24,334 bases of DNA, taken from the NCBI GenBank assembly GCA_046498185.1, contig JAWOBE010000004.1, positions 1 through 24,334 of the forward strand. The letters run 5' to 3'. Every line of letters starts with the position of its first letter. Position 1 is the stretch's first letter. The position numbers and the translations under genes were made by a program. Source of the DNA: CAYXDR01 sp046498185. GTDB taxonomy: Bacteria > Desulfobacterota > DSM-4660 > Desulfatiglandales > Desulfatiglandaceae. Shown in pieces: positions 1-7,528 of the stretch. Under the pieces are notes generated by a model, which was not told the origin of the DNA, searched no databases, and was given only the letters and a program-made list of their open reading frames with translations.

Positions 1-180
1 GTCGAAATGGGTTTGAATCCGGATGACTATTGGTGGTACCTGGAACTGCGCAAATTCGGTTCAGTTGCTCATTCGGGTTTCGGCCTCGGGTTTGAGCGGC
101 TTGTGCAGTTCGTAACCGGGCTTTCGAACATCCGCGATGTTATTCCTTTCCCGCGTACCCCGGGAAATGTTGCGTTTTAA
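1..180 (+). CDS. asnS: asparaginyl-tRNA synthetase, C-terminal end (partial)
   Basis: Only the last 59 codons lie in the window; the start is upstream of base 1. Frame 1 encodes the C-terminal part of the class II aminoacyl-tRNA synthetase catalytic domain: WWYLELRKFG, then the motif 3 segment GFGLGFERLVQFVTG, and the ending NIRDVIPFPRTPGNVAF, which is typical of AsnRS. The enzyme charges tRNA-Asn with asparagine in the cytoplasm. The motif 3 arginine (in FER) is present. The similar AspRS and LysRS end differently, so AsnRS is the firm choice. The gene ends in TAA 33 bases before the converging prepilin peptidase stop, and I see no clear terminator between them. Confidence 0.93.
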   Translation, partial: VEMGLNPDDYWWYLELRKFGSVAHSGFGLGFERLVQFVTGLSNIRDVIPFPRTPGNVAF

Positions 181-213
181 ACCGGTTTCGGCCGCTTGGA
201 ACAAGAAAGAGAA

Positions 214-993
214 TCACCCCCGCAGGAACTGGATGTACCAGACGACGATTTCATTGCCGAAAAAAAGGTAAATAAGGGCGCCGAGCGCCAGGAAAGGGCC
301 GAAGGGTATCCTGGCTCGCGCCCCTTTACCGCTCGCAATAATGAAGATCCCGCCGATGAGGGTGCCGGCCAGCGCCGAAATCAACACTACAATCGGAAGC
401 GGGCGCCAGCCCATCCATGCCCCTATCATCGCTATCAGCTTGATATCTCCACCCCCCATTCCCTCTTTCCCTGTCAGCAGTGAATGGCCGGATGCAATAA
501 GGTAAAATGTTCCTCCGCCTGCAATCATACCGATCAACGATTCGAGGGGTGAAATATATGGAACAATAAACGAGGCGAGAATACCTATGATGATTCCGGG
601 TATGGATAATACATCGGGAATAATCATGTGGTCGAGGTCTATGAAGCTTATTACCACCAGTGAAAGTGAGAATACCAACGTGTGTAAATATATGAGGCTC
701 AAGCCGTGGCGGAGGAAGAGAGCCAGGCTTAATGCGCCTGCGAGCACCTCGACCAGGGGGTAGCGAAAACCGATCGGTGCTTTGCACTGCCTGCAACGGC
801 CCCTTAAAATCAGGTAGCTCAAAAGCGGGATATTGTCGTACCATCTGATAACTGCTGAACATGTACGACAATGGCTTCCGGGATTCACAATGGACATCTT
901 TTCCGGAATACGATAAATACATACATTCATGAAACTGCCGAGCACCAGGCCCAGCAGGAATGACAGCACTGAGATATAAGTGTTAATGTCCAT
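214..993 (-). CDS. pilD: type IV prepilin peptidase / N-methyltransferase
   Basis: Polytopic inner-membrane aspartic protease (family A24) that cleaves prepilin leader peptides and methylates the new N-terminus, for type IV pili or type II secretion pseudopilins. The N-terminal domain carries two zinc-type CxxC pairs (about C42/C45 and C67/C70), as in bifunctional PilD. The catalytic aspartates sit in FIDLDHMIIPD (about 117-127) and in GMGGGDIK. About seven hydrophobic segments follow, and the length (259 aa) is normal. I start it at the ATG at 993, which has AGGA 7 to 8 bases upstream. The frame stays open to 1035, but those extra 14 residues have no hydrophobic or family character. It is divergent from the tsaC-family gene. 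Confidence 0.9.
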   Translation of the reverse strand: MDINTYISVLSFLLGLVLGSFMNVCIYRIPEKMSIVNPGSHCRTCSAVIRWYDNIPLLSYLILRGRCRQCKAPIGFRYPLVEVLAGALSLALFLRHGLSLIYLHTLVFSLSLVVISFIDLDHMIIPDVLSIPGIIIGILASFIVPYISPLESLIGMIAGGGTFYLIASGHSLLTGKEGMGGGDIKLIAMIGAWMGWRPLPIVVLISALAGTLIGGIFIIASGKGARARIPFGPFLALGALIYLFFGNEIVVWYIQFLRG

Positions 994-1069
994 CAATTTT
1001 CCTGTATTGGTTGAAGTCGAGCCTTGTTGTGCCAACCCTAAGACGTCGCAAAGGTTGCGAGGAATATTT

Positions 1070-1699
1070 ATGGCAAAATTAAATCCCTCCGTGCAAGGGA
1101 AAAAACCTCAGATCTTTTCAATAAATTCGGATAATCCGCAGCAGCGCTTGATCAACCGGGTCAGTGGAATACTGGATGCCGGAGGTATAATAGCCTATCC
1201 GACGGATACCTTCTACGGAATAGGCTGTGATCTTTACAACAAGCGAAGTATCCAGGCGATTTACCGGATTAAAAACAGGCCGCTCAAAAAGCCTTTCTCA
1301 TTTGTATGCGACAGTTTGAAGGAAATCAGCCGATACGCGGTGGTTTCCAATTACGCATACAAGACGATGAAACGCATGCTGCCGGGCCCCTATACATTCG
1401 TGCTTCAAGGAACCAGGCTGGTTCCGAAAATGATGCTTACCGCGCGCAAGACGGTGGGCATAAGGGTGCCTGCCAACAATATCTGCCTGGCATTGGTTAA
1501 AACGCTCGGCAGGCCCATAATAAGCACCAGCGCCGGTTGTGATGATCCCGTTGATATCCTGGACACCCACGGCGCATTTCTGGATGCAATCATCGACGGA
1601 GGAGTGCTTTACCAGAGCCCTTCGAGTGTTATCTCCTTGATAGACGATGAACCTGTGGTTTTGCGCGAAGGGAAAGGGGACATCAGCTCGCTGTTTTAA
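1070..1699 (+). CDS. tsaC: L-threonylcarbamoyladenylate synthase (TsaC/YrdC/Sua5 family)
   Basis: Makes threonylcarbamoyl-AMP from threonine, bicarbonate and ATP, the first step of the t6A37 modification of ANN-decoding tRNAs. The 209-residue product shows the family landmarks: the YPTDTFYGIGCD substrate loop, the KNRPLKKPF basic motif that binds ATP, PGPYTFVL, GIRVPAN and the STSAG motif. It is a single-domain TsaC-length protein without the extra Sua5 C-terminal domain. The ATG at 1070 is preceded by GCGAGGAA at good spacing; an upstream in-frame ATG (980) lies inside the divergent gene and is not used here. The gene converges with sppA so closely that the two stop codons overlap. The paralogue YciO cannot be fully excluded. 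Confidence 0.85.
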   Translation: MAKLNPSVQGKKPQIFSINSDNPQQRLINRVSGILDAGGIIAYPTDTFYGIGCDLYNKRSIQAIYRIKNRPLKKPFSFVCDSLKEISRYAVVSNYAYKTMKRMLPGPYTFVLQGTRLVPKMMLTARKTVGIRVPANNICLALVKTLGRPIISTSAGCDDPVDILDTHGAFLDAIIDGGVLYQSPSSVISLIDDEPVVLREGKGDISSLF

Positions 1700-2592
1700 G
1701 AAGTGCCGCCGTTCCAGCGATACTCGATCCGTGTTCCCCCGCTCCGTGTCGCATTCAGCAAGGCACCTGCAATGTGCTCGCCTATGAGACGCCAGAGATT
1801 TAAGCCCTCCGGCCGAGGGTATACGAGTTGCGCTTCCCCCTCCACACCGCCCAGTTGCCCGGCTGCATCGACCGCGTCCTGGAAGTTACCCAATTCATCG
1901 ACAAGCCCGAGTTCTTTTGCCCGGGCTCCGGAAAAAATTCTGCCGTCCGCGATTTTTTCTATTTGCTCTTCAGGTAAGTTTCTGCCCTCGGCCACTTCTT
2001 GAACGAACTGCTTTTGAATATCCCCCAGGAGCTCGTTCAACAAGTCGCGTTCCCGATCTGTCAATTTCCGGTGAGGCGAACCGATATCCTTGTAATCGCC
2101 GCTTTTGACAACTTCGAGGGAAATGCCCAGTTTAGCGAGTAAATCTTCCACCCGAATGAATTCAATCAACGCCCCGATACTGCCTGTTATGGAGCCGGGG
2201 TTTGCAAAAATTTGCGTCGCTGCTGAAGCTACATAATAGCCTCCTGATGCCGCAACTGCTTCGACCGAGGCGACCACAGGCTTGGCCTGGACGGTCTTTT
2301 TAATTTCCCGGTGAATTTCCTGTGTCGGGCCTACCGACCCCCCGGGCGAGTCGATTCTTAGCACTATGGCTTTTATCCGTTTGTTTTTCCTGAAATCCAC
2401 CAACTGGCAAACAACAGCCTGGGAATCAACAATGGGTCCTTCGACAGGGATGACTCCAATCTGTTCCGAGCGCGACAACAAGCCGGAATGTCCCGAAAGG
2501 TGAGCGATGACCCAGAACGCAGCGATAAGGATGATGCCGACCACTAAAATGACTCCGAGGGCACTCAAGACGGGATGTTTTTTCTGGGTCAT
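1696..2592 (-). CDS. sppA: signal peptide peptidase SppA, short form
   Basis: Membrane-anchored serine protease of family S49 that degrades cleaved signal peptides. It has one N-terminal transmembrane helix (about residues 8-30) and a single S49 domain, like the short Bacillus-type SppA rather than the duplicated E. coli form. The expected catalytic dyad is visible: Ser116 in AASGGYYVAS and Lys168 in GDYKDIGSP. The DSPGGS oxyanion-loop segment is at 81-86. ATG 2592 is chosen, with AGGA 12 bases upstream; a TTG at 2616 would add eight residues. It lies downstream of the rpsA terminator, so it probably needs its own promoter or read-through. Confidence 0.9.
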   Translation of the reverse strand: MTQKKHPVLSALGVILVVGIILIAAFWVIAHLSGHSGLLSRSEQIGVIPVEGPIVDSQAVVCQLVDFRKNKRIKAIVLRIDSPGGSVGPTQEIHREIKKTVQAKPVVASVEAVAASGGYYVASAATQIFANPGSITGSIGALIEFIRVEDLLAKLGISLEVVKSGDYKDIGSPHRKLTDRERDLLNELLGDIQKQFVQEVAEGRNLPEEQIEKIADGRIFSGARAKELGLVDELGNFQDAVDAAGQLGGVEGEAQLVYPRPEGLNLWRLIGEHIAGALLNATRSGGTRIEYRWNGGTS

Positions 2593-2619
2593 TTTAAAAT
2601 CAAATCCTATTTGCAATTC

Positions 2620-2660
2620 GAAAAAAATGCCGGGGGCAGGGCACTGGTGCCCCCGGCATT
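2620..2660 (-). terminator. intrinsic terminator downstream of rpsA
   Basis: On the minus strand a perfect 13-bp GC-rich stem (arms 2648-2660 and 2626-2638, loop of 9) runs directly into a T-run (complement of the A's at 2621-2627). It begins 27 bases after the rpsA stop codon and ends just before the sppA ribosome binding region. It should end most rpsA transcripts and uncouple sppA. Confidence 0.9.
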
Positions 2661-2687
2661 GATCCTACAAGGATTCAGGACTGAAAA

Positions 2688-4574
2688 TCATGTTTCGGAA
2701 GATTCTCCAGATGATTCCTTCGAGTCGGAATCGAGGTTTTCGTCATTTACCGGCTGATCCCCTTCGGCCTCATCCGGTTGGAGGTTCATCATTTCCTCCC
2801 TGAGAAGTGCACCAAGGTTGGAAGTTGCTTCCTCCTGATTGTCAACATAGCTTCTGTAAATATCTTTTTCGGAAGTTTCTTCGATGCGTTTGACGGAGAG
2901 GCCAATTTTTTTCTCCTGCCGCGAAACGTTAATGACTTTGGCCTGAATAACATCGTCTATTTGGAAACGGGAAAGTGGATTTCCATGGCGATCCCCGGAA
3001 ATCTCGGAAATGTGTACCAGTCCTTCTATGCCTTCTTCCAGTTCCAGGAACAGTCCGAAGTCCGTTATATTTGTTACCGTGCCGGTTACCCGGGTGCCGG
3101 GTTTGTACCTGTGGGGGATTTCATCCCAGGGATCCTCGGTGAGTTGTTTAATACCGAGTGAAAATCGTTCATTTTCTTTGTCTATATTAAGTACGACGGC
3201 CCGGACGACCTGACCTTTTTTGTAGATTTCGGATGGGTGCTTGACCCTCTTGGTCCATGAGAGATCCGAAATGTGGACGAGACCGTCTATTCCTTCATCT
3301 ATGCCTATGAACACCCCGAAATCGGTGATGTTTTTTATTTTGCCCTCGATGGTCGTGCCGACCGGGTATTTTTCTTCTATGACATCCCACGGATTTGGTT
3401 CAACCTGCTTCATGCCGAGCGAAATTCTTTTCCGTGCGACATCGATATTGAGCACCATGCTACAAACGATATCCCCGACATTCAAAAGCTGTGAAGGATG
3501 ACGCACTTTTCTTGTCCAGGACATTTCGGAAACATGTATCAAACCCTCGACACCTTGTTCCACCTCCACAAAAACACCATAGTCGGTAAGGCTCACGACC
3601 CTGCCCTCGATCGAAGAACCAATGGGGAATTTCTTTTCAGCATCGCTCCATGGATCGGGTGTCAACTGCTTGATGCCCAGGGATACTCTCTCCCTGTTCC
3701 GGTCGAAATTTAACACTTTGACCTTTACAAGATCACCTACCTGATGCATTTCCGAAGGATGACCAACCCGTCCCCAGGACATATCCGTAATATGTACCAG
3801 ACCGTCGATGCCCCCCAGATCGATGAAGAGGCCGTAATCGGTGATATTTTTTACTGTACCTTCGACGATGGCGTCTTCTTCGATATTTTTGAGTGTCTCT
3901 TCCCGCAATACAGCCCTTTCGGCTTCGAGCAAGGCCCGGCGGGAGAGCACGATATTTCCGCGTCGCTTGTTGTATTTGACTATCTTAAAATCATGCTCGG
4001 TGTTGACCAGGGAGTCCATGTCTTTGATAGGCCTGAGATCAACTTGTGAGCCTGGAAGGAAGGCCTGGAGCCCGATATCGACGGAAAGCCCCCCCTTGAC
4101 TCTGGATACGATTTTGCCCCGGATGGTTCCGTTGCTTTCGTAAATTTCCTTTATTTTGTCCCAAACCTTTATTTTGGCGGCCTTTTCTTTGGAAAGCTTG
4201 ATCGTCCCTTCCTCGTCTTCCCGGCGTTCGAGAAGAACATCCACTTTGTCCCCGACTTTAGCTTCTATGTTGCCGGCGGCGTCAGTGAACTCCTGGAGAC
4301 GGATTTGACCCTCGGATTTGTAGCCGATGTCGACCAGCACGAATTCCTTGTCAATCTGAACAATTTCTCCGCGGACTACCTCTCCCTCCTGGATGCTTTT
4401 AAGACTTTCTTCGTATAGCTCCATGAAGTCGGCTTCATCTTGAGGCTCGTCGGTTTGTTCATCACCGTCGGGAATGGTGGAATCGTTAAACTTGATTTCT
4501 TCTTCGGCTGTGCTTTGAGTTGTTTCCGAATCGATCGGCTCGTTTTGGGTTAGTTCGTTGTTTGGTTTTTCCAT
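2688..4574 (-). CDS. rpsA: 30S ribosomal protein S1
   Basis: RNA-binding ribosomal protein that helps mRNA dock on the 30S subunit. Six S1 (OB-fold) repeats are visible in order, beginning roughly at GEVVRGEIVQID, NGTIRGKIVSRV, AIVEGTVKNITDYG, SSIEGRVVSLTDYG, TTIEGKIKNITDFG and TRVTGTVTNITDFG. Repeats 3 to 6 are the most alike, as usual for S1. It carries an acidic N-terminal extension of about 50 residues and an acidic, serine-rich C-terminal tail, making it longer (628 aa) than the E. coli protein (557 aa). The start is uncertain: ATG 4574 has a close AGG, while an in-frame ATG at 4598 adds MTEGVLRL. It follows cmk, a common order in Desulfobacterota; ispH, often found between them, is absent. 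Confidence 0.95.
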   Translation of the reverse strand: MEKPNNELTQNEPIDSETTQSTAEEEIKFNDSTIPDGDEQTDEPQDEADFMELYEESLKSIQEGEVVRGEIVQIDKEFVLVDIGYKSEGQIRLQEFTDAAGNIEAKVGDKVDVLLERREDEEGTIKLSKEKAAKIKVWDKIKEIYESNGTIRGKIVSRVKGGLSVDIGLQAFLPGSQVDLRPIKDMDSLVNTEHDFKIVKYNKRRGNIVLSRRALLEAERAVLREETLKNIEEDAIVEGTVKNITDYGLFIDLGGIDGLVHITDMSWGRVGHPSEMHQVGDLVKVKVLNFDRNRERVSLGIKQLTPDPWSDAEKKFPIGSSIEGRVVSLTDYGVFVEVEQGVEGLIHVSEMSWTRKVRHPSQLLNVGDIVCSMVLNIDVARKRISLGMKQVEPNPWDVIEEKYPVGTTIEGKIKNITDFGVFIGIDEGIDGLVHISDLSWTKRVKHPSEIYKKGQVVRAVVLNIDKENERFSLGIKQLTEDPWDEIPHRYKPGTRVTGTVTNITDFGLFLELEEGIEGLVHISEISGDRHGNPLSRFQIDDVIQAKVINVSRQEKKIGLSVKRIEETSEKDIYRSYVDNQEEATSNLGALLREEMMNLQPDEAEGDQPVNDENLDSDSKESSGESSET

Positions 4575-4628
4575 TAACCTGAGTACCCCCTCCGTCATTT
4601 TTCCATCTGGACCGCATTTAAATAAAAG

Positions 4629-4657
4629 ACTCTATCAAACATTTTTTGCGAATTCAA
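4629..4657 (-). promoter_or_regulatory. candidate sigma-70 promoter for rpsA
   Basis: On the minus strand TTGAAT and TAGAGT are separated by 17 bases, in the cmk-rpsA gap, with a start point about 25 to 45 bases before the rpsA start codons. Each hexamer matches four of six consensus bases. Found by eye only. Confidence 0.4.
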
Positions 4658-4718
4658 GTATTCTATCGCCAAAAATCATCGTATTCTGAAATAGTTTTAA
4701 TTTGAAACCAGGCAGGAC

Positions 4719-5378
4719 CTATGGATTTATGTGCTTCAGAATGAGCGACACGACCTCCTCGCGGTTTAAACACCCGGTTTCTACTACAATTGCGTCTTCC
4801 GCAGGTTTCAACGGGGCGAGCTTCCTGGTACTGTCTCGTTCGTCTCGTTCTTTCATTTCCGATGCGACATTTTCTAATGGGACCGAATCACCCTTATCGA
4901 GCCTTTCAAGATATCTCCTGCGAGCTCTGATTTCCGGCGGGGCTACAAGAAAAAACTTGTACCTCGCATCTGGGAAGACGACTGTGCCCATGTCCCTTCC
5001 TTCGGCCACGACCGAAAATCCAATCGCAATTTTCCGCTGTAAAACGGTCATGGCCTCCCGCACTTCCCTGACCGTTGATATTTGAGAAGATGCTCTATCC
5101 ATCTCGGGGCTTCTTATTGCGGTGGAAACATCCTCCTCACGGATGTAGATCCGCCATTCACCCCTCTTTTTCCTGAAGCTGAGGTCCATGGAAGCACACA
5201 TTTCCGCTAGCGAAGGGCCGTCAAGAAGTCCTGTCGATGCACGGGAGGCTGCAAGAGCAACAGCGCGGTACATTGCACCGGTGTCCAGGTAGAGATAGTT
5301 GAGAATTCCCGCGAGCGATCGACTTACGGTGCTTTTCCCTACCCCTGAAGGGCCGTCGATGGTTATTATCTCACCCAA
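4719..5378 (-). CDS. cmk: cytidylate kinase
   Basis: Phosphorylates CMP and dCMP with ATP. The 219-residue product has the P-loop GPSGVGKST (residues 9-17), the DTGAMYRAVA CMP-site segment (32-41), the VVAEGRDMGTVVFPDA motif and the RARRRYLERL lid. The length is normal for the family. Translation appears to start at TTG 5378, giving MGEIITIDG; no in-frame ATG lies nearby, and GAGAGCGG upstream is a modest ribosome binding site. It sits between hisC and rpsA, and the interval to hisC is almost filled by a 136-bp repeat that may interrupt cotranscription. Confidence 0.93.
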   Translation of the reverse strand: MGEIITIDGPSGVGKSTVSRSLAGILNYLYLDTGAMYRAVALAASRASTGLLDGPSLAEMCASMDLSFRKKRGEWRIYIREEDVSTAIRSPEMDRASSQISTVREVREAMTVLQRKIAIGFSVVAEGRDMGTVVFPDARYKFFLVAPPEIRARRRYLERLDKGDSVPLENVASEMKERDERDSTRKLAPLKPAEDAIVVETGCLNREEVVSLILKHINP

Positions 5379-5395
5379 ATTCCGCTCTCAATCTT

Positions 5396-5531
5396 GATGG
5401 CCTCGTAAAAGTAGCATCCCCGCCTTATCGGCGTCGGGGTCGAAAAGGTCGCCGGTCAACTTCCGATACCGACGCCGACAGCGACCCCGAACCCAAGGGA
5501 TAGGGTTGTTTTGACTTTTTACGATTTCATC
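5396..5531 (+). repeat. 136-bp dispersed palindromic repeat, copy A
   Basis: An intergenic element between hisC and cmk that recurs at 23601-23736 with the same length and orientation. It is bounded by imperfect terminal inverted repeats: the right end reads TTTTTACGATTTCATC, and the left end is a degenerate match of its reverse complement. The interior has two complementary pairs in the order X-Y-X'-Y': TCGGCGTCG with CGACGCCGA, and GGGGTCG with CGACCCC. It has no coding capacity. It could be a MITE- or REP-like element or a transcribed RNA structure. Confidence 0.85.
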
Positions 5532-5552
5532 AATCCTCCGATAGCATTACAT

Positions 5553-6638
5553 TTAGATAAATTTTTTCAACGTATGTATGAACCGTCGGTTTTCAGACTC
5601 GGTTCCGACTGAAATTCTTATGTAATCCTTCAGACCGTAACTGTCCATCGCCCTGATAATGACACCTTCCTTGAGCATGGATTCGTAAAGGCGTTTTCCG
5701 CCTTCAGGGATACGGATCAGGAAGAAATTGGTTTGTGTCGGTACATATTCAAGGCCGAGACTGTCCAGGGATTTGTGCAGGAAAGCAAGGCCTTCGGCAA
5801 CGACGGCAAGCGTTCGTTCTCTGAATTCTTCGTCATGCAGCGCGGCGAGAGCGGCGGCCTGGGCAAGGACGTTGGCGTTGAAAGGTTGCCTGACCCTGTG
5901 CATAAAATCAATGAGGCCTGAGGCTCCGAAGCCATAGCCGATTCTAAGGCCGGCAAGGCCATAAAGCTTCGAGAATGTTCTCAGGACGCACAGCCTCGGG
6001 TGAATGTCCATGAACTCGGTTCCGTCGGCAACCGAAGGATCGGTTACAAATTCAATGTAGGCTTCGTCAAGCACGACGATAACATCTTCTGGTATACGGC
6101 TTAAGAGATAGGACATTTCTTCGCGGTTGAGTGCTGTTCCTGTGGGGTTGTTGGGATTGTTGATAAAAACGAATTTTACATTTGGGGTGACGGCCTCCAC
6201 GATACGCTCGGGATCAGCCTTCCATCCGTTCAATGGGACGGATACCATTCGTCCACCGGCGCCGGTCACGATCTTTTCATACATCAAGAAAGTAGGGAAA
6301 ATTTGGACCGCATCATCACCTTCCGAAAGAAATGTTCGGATCAACAGCTCGATCAATTCATTCGATCCGTTGCCGATTATTATACGGTCAAAGGGGACGC
6401 CAAAAATATCACTCAATTTCGCCCTTAGATAATAAGCACTTCCGTCCGGGTAGCGATGGAGGGTCGATATCTTTTCCTGGATGGCCTTTATTGCTTTCGG
6501 TGAAGGGCCGAGAGGATTTTCATTGGATGCCAGTTTAATCGAATCTTTGACCCCCAGTTCCCTTTCGAGTTCTTCTATTGGTTTGCCAGGGGGGTACGGT
6601 ATGAGATTCCTAACTCCTTCACGCACAATATCTCGCAT
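5553..6638 (-). CDS. hisC: histidinol-phosphate aminotransferase
   Basis: PLP-dependent class I/II aminotransferase. HisC converts imidazole-acetol phosphate and glutamate to histidinol phosphate; some homologues also act on aromatic keto acids. Landmarks include LASNENPLGPS near the N-terminus, GNGSNELIELL, NNPNNPTG, DEAYIEF and the Schiff-base lysine in TFSKLYGLAGLRIGYG. I place the start at ATG 6638 (361 aa) because an AAAGGAGGT ribosome binding site lies 10 to 11 bases upstream; the GTG at 6683 would put that site inside the gene. It stands next to cmk rather than in a his operon, so its role could be histidine or aromatic amino acid synthesis. Confidence 0.9.
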   Translation of the reverse strand: MRDIVREGVRNLIPYPPGKPIEELERELGVKDSIKLASNENPLGPSPKAIKAIQEKISTLHRYPDGSAYYLRAKLSDIFGVPFDRIIIGNGSNELIELLIRTFLSEGDDAVQIFPTFLMYEKIVTGAGGRMVSVPLNGWKADPERIVEAVTPNVKFVFINNPNNPTGTALNREEMSYLLSRIPEDVIVVLDEAYIEFVTDPSVADGTEFMDIHPRLCVLRTFSKLYGLAGLRIGYGFGASGLIDFMHRVRQPFNANVLAQAAALAALHDEEFRERTLAVVAEGLAFLHKSLDSLGLEYVPTQTNFFLIRIPEGGKRLYESMLKEGVIIRAMDSYGLKDYIRISVGTESENRRFIHTLKKFI

Positions 6639-6648
6639 TAAGCGGCTT

Positions 6649-6657
6649 ACCTCCTTT
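6649..6657 (-). promoter_or_regulatory. ribosome binding site that fixes the hisC start
   Basis: The minus strand reads AAAGGAGGT, nearly a full anti-16S match, 10 bases upstream of ATG 6638. It argues against the longer GTG-initiated frame starting at 6683. Confidence 0.85.
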
Positions 6658-6671
6658 GAATGTTTGTGATC

Positions 6672-6696
6672 AAAAAAGGGCACTGATAAAGCCCCC
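6672..6696 (-). terminator. weak hairpin with U-run in the hisC leader (attenuator candidate)
   Basis: The minus strand reads GGGGGC, a 9-base loop, GCCC, then T6. Four GC pairs plus two G-T pairs would form, followed by the T-run, 34 bases before the hisC start. It could be a leaky terminator or leader attenuator. The stem is short, so chance is possible. Confidence 0.3.
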
Positions 6697-6723
6697 GTTG
6701 TTTATTTACTCGAACTGTCAGCG

Positions 6724-6752
6724 CGTATAATATAATATTTGCGAAATGTAAA
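6724..6752 (-). promoter_or_regulatory. candidate promoter for hisC
   Basis: On the minus strand TTTACA and TATACG lie 17 bases apart in an AT-rich tract upstream of the leader hairpin. The -35 hexamer matches five of six consensus bases and the -10 four of six. Other -10 choices exist in the same tract. Confidence 0.3.
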
Positions 6753-6786
6753 CATACAAACTCTTGGGTCCAATCGATATTTAGCC

Positions 6787-6815
6787 TTGACTTGAGAAAT
6801 CCATTCAATTATTTT
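6787..6815 (+). promoter_or_regulatory. candidate promoter for the HU gene
   Basis: TTGACT and TATTTT are 17 bases apart, about 55 bases before the HU start codon, in the divergent hisC/HU interval. The -35 matches five of six consensus bases and the -10 four of six. Confidence 0.45.
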
Positions 6816-6870
6816 AGTTTCCTCGGCAGTAACCGTTCATAATTACTCCTATATCACACAGAGGTTCAAA

Positions 6871-7152
6871 ATGAACAAGTCCCAGTTGATCGAAGCCCTC
6901 GCCAAGGATCAGAACCTGGCAATAAAAAAGGCGGAAGAAGTGGTCAATACCGTATTCGGAAACATGGAAGAGGCCCTCGTCAGAGGCGAAAGGGTCGAGA
7001 TCCGGGGATTGGGAAGTTTCAAGGTGAAAAGCTACGATGGCTATAACGGAAGAAATCCCAAAACCGGTGAAATCATCAAGGTGACTCCGAAAAGGCTTCC
7101 GTTTTTCAAGGTCGGTAAAGAGTTGAAAGAGCGGGTTGATTTTGAGGTTTAA
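6871..7152 (+). CDS. hup: HU-family nucleoid DNA-binding protein
   Basis: Small histone-like protein (93 aa) that binds and bends DNA as a dimer. It starts with MNKSQLIEALAKD and has the signature GLGSFKVKSYDGYNGRNPKTGEII: a beta arm with the conserved GRNPKTGE and the intercalating proline. GAGG lies about 9 bases before ATG 6871. The sequence is closer to HU than to IHF; the separate gene at 22105-22392 is IHF-like. It is monocistronic or cotranscribed with the SRP RNA downstream. Confidence 0.93.
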   Translation: MNKSQLIEALAKDQNLAIKKAEEVVNTVFGNMEEALVRGERVEIRGLGSFKVKSYDGYNGRNPKTGEIIKVTPKRLPFFKVGKELKERVDFEV

Positions 7153-7161
7153 GCCCGCTTG

Positions 7162-7192
7162 AAGCCTGGTGTTCGTGTCGGCCGGGGTTTTT
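7162..7192 (+). terminator. possible weak terminator after the HU gene
   Basis: AAGCCTGG can pair with CCGGGGTTT (with two G-T pairs and one bulge), followed by a run of five T's, beginning 10 bases after the HU stop codon. Stem quality is modest. Confidence 0.3.
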
Positions 7193-7254
7193 ATCTGAAT
7201 TCTTTGAACCGGCATTTTTATGAGAACTAACGCTTCTTCGCAAATCGATTCAAA

Positions 7255-7528
7255 CCTTGGTCGTGCTAGACGGGGAGCTAGCGGTGCCCTGAACCCGAAA
7301 TCCGCTTATGCGGGGTTGAATATCCTTATTGAGGCCTTGCACAGCGGCAGTTTACTTTGTTGCTTCGGGGAAGGGATGGACCTCACGTGACAGGCGCTTG
7401 TGAACTCCGTCAGGTCCGGGAGGAAGCAGCGGTAAGCAAGAGAGCCTGTGTCGTGCAGATATCTATCCTTTTTCTCCAGGTGATGGAGCCTGTGCTGTGA
7501 CAGGTCGAATCAGGATGCACGGCCAAGG
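7255..7528 (+). ncRNA. ffs: signal recognition particle RNA, large bacterial type with Alu domain
   Basis: The 5' part (7262-7320) matches, from memory, the Alu domain of the Bacillus scRNA: GTGCTAGACGGGGAG, TAGCGGTGCCCTG, ATCCGCTT and GCGGGGTTGAAT. The S-domain apical loop is at 7400-7437, with TCAGGTCCGGGAGGAAGCAG, the Ffh-binding loop. The 3' end GGTCGAATCAGGATGCACGG closes back on the 5' end: 7241-7266 pairs with 7517-7542 over 26 consecutive base pairs, one of them G-T. The mature ends are estimated from the core helix; the outer stem (7241-7254/7529-7542) would be precursor, probably cut by RNase III as in Bacillus. The RNA scaffolds Ffh for membrane protein targeting. A short 4.5S-type RNA would lack everything before about 7373. 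This RNA fills the only gap over 300 bases between protein genes. Confidence 0.92.

Noticed and set aside
196..483. 95-codon plus-strand frame opposite pilD
   Set aside because: It is the complement of the prepilin peptidase C-terminus; its composition is unlike a folded protein and it has no ribosome site.
1696..1699. tsaC and sppA stop codons overlapping in the palindrome TTAA
   Set aside because: Real but ordinary: convergent genes commonly abut this way, and no bidirectional terminator is formed.
5390..5540. Target-site duplication flanking the 136-bp repeat
   Set aside because: AATC/AATC at copy A and AGTAT/AGTAT at copy B are short and at different offsets from the element ends, so they cannot be relied on.
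6814..7215. 133-codon minus-strand frame over the HU gene
   Set aside because: It is a shadow of the well-supported HU gene, with no motif or ribosome site.
7373..7469. Short 4.5S-type SRP RNA
   Set aside because: The S-domain segment alone can be folded this way, but conserved Alu-domain blocks upstream and the 26-bp pairing of 7241-7266 with 7517-7542 show that it is only part of a larger RNA.
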